Part shown: in pieces, positions 63,880-64,000 of the stretch
How positions within the stretch are numbered: position 1 is the stretch's first letter
Layout: every line of letters starts with the position of its first letter
Assembly (NCBI RefSeq): GCF_900104955.1
Contig: NZ_FNSI01000001.1
Coordinates: 4,870,001 to 4,934,000 of the forward strand
DNA from: Beijerinckia sp. 28-YEA-48
GTDB taxonomy: Bacteria; Pseudomonadota; Alphaproteobacteria; Rhizobiales; Beijerinckiaceae
Length of the DNA stretch: 64,000 nucleotides
Direction of reading: 5' to 3'
Notes under the pieces: generated by a model
The model's input: only the letters and a program-made list of their open reading frames with translations
The model's database searches: none
What the model was told of the DNA's origin: nothing
Made by a program: the position numbers and the translations under genes

Positions 63880-64000
63880 ATGACAAACCCACTCACCGAT
63901 TCAGTCGAACATCTGTTGCAGGAATGGCAGCGCGAGCGGCCGGAGCTCGATCCATCGCCGATCGGTGTGCAGGGACGCATCGTGCGCTTGTCCGCGCATT
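63880..64000 (+). CDS. MarR-family regulator, N-terminal part only
   Basis: The visible 40 codons (SVEHLLQEWQRERPELDPSP, then GVQGRIVRLSAH) match the start of long-linker MarR proteins, whose dimer helix leads into a winged helix. The gene runs off the right edge. It is divergent from the ABC/amidohydrolase operon and probably represses it in response to the imported compound. Confidence 0.82.
   Translation, partial: MTNPLTDSVEHLLQEWQRERPELDPSPIGVQGRIVRLSAH

Overview
The window looks like about 64 kb of a high-GC alphaproteobacterial chromosome, most likely order Hyphomicrobiales (Rhizobiales). The support is the block rsfS-rlmH-EnvC-like activator-ctpA-divergent polysaccharide deacetylase-rppH (6.9-13.0 kb), an order typical of that group, together with many LysR/Bug/NMT1-type catabolic modules. 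Most genes have recognisable Shine-Dalgarno sequences. No phage, transposase, CRISPR array or rRNA was seen. The genus cannot be named from the sequence alone.

Layout. 1-6.7 kb: an aromatic-catabolism cluster with two VOC-fold (extradiol dioxygenase-like) proteins, an AAHS-type MFS importer, a LysR regulator, a phthalate-dioxygenase-like Rieske oxygenase, a SnoaL-like protein and an SDR-like protein that lacks the usual Tyr/Lys pair. 6.9-13.0 kb: the conserved housekeeping block. 13.1-17.7 kb: a PagL-like lipid A deacylase, an NCS2 purine permease, small exported proteins, an orphan Bug receptor and a Gly/His/Trp-rich secreted peptide. 18-22.1 kb: methyltransferase and LysR, divergent ilvD, then tRNA-Leu(CAA) and tRNA-Ser(CGA). 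22.3-24.1 kb: an MHS transporter and a GNAT acetyltransferase.

24.1-29.2 kb: a detoxification-type locus. Two flavin monooxygenases, one TetX-like, are divergent from a TetR repressor, with a pair of near-identical palindromes in the shared promoter; a hydrolase and a methyltransferase follow. 29.2-33.2 kb: MgtC-like membrane protein, LysR, DsbA-like oxidoreductase and a metallo-beta-lactamase-fold protein whose metal motif is degenerate. 33.4-36.2 kb: GST (LigF-like outline), salicylate/3-hydroxybenzoate hydroxylase-like enzyme and an IclR regulator. 36.2-44.5 kb: small hypotheticals, FUSC exporter, Bug receptor, CE4 deacetylase/allantoinase-like enzyme with divergent LysR, and a ClC-type channel. 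44.6-52.7 kb: PhoD phosphatase, guanine deaminase, a small P-loop protein, the D/L-alanine catabolic set (Lrp, alr/dadX, dadA) and an MFS transporter.

52.8-64.0 kb: the most interesting region. An SRPBCC protein, a quinone-oxidoreductase-like protein and a VanB-type reductase are followed by a LysR regulator and a second Rieske oxygenase, whose cluster-binding domain carries a long insertion with a 36-nt tandem duplication. A block on the opposite strand follows: two paralogous amidohydrolases around a Tat-exported NMT1-type receptor, an ABC permease and an ATPase, with a divergent MarR gene cut by the window edge. Both amidohydrolases replace the usual HxxE glutamate with alanine. I read this as a candidate uptake, hydrolysis and ring-oxidation pathway for an unidentified, possibly N-heterocyclic, compound. 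The substrate is inference.
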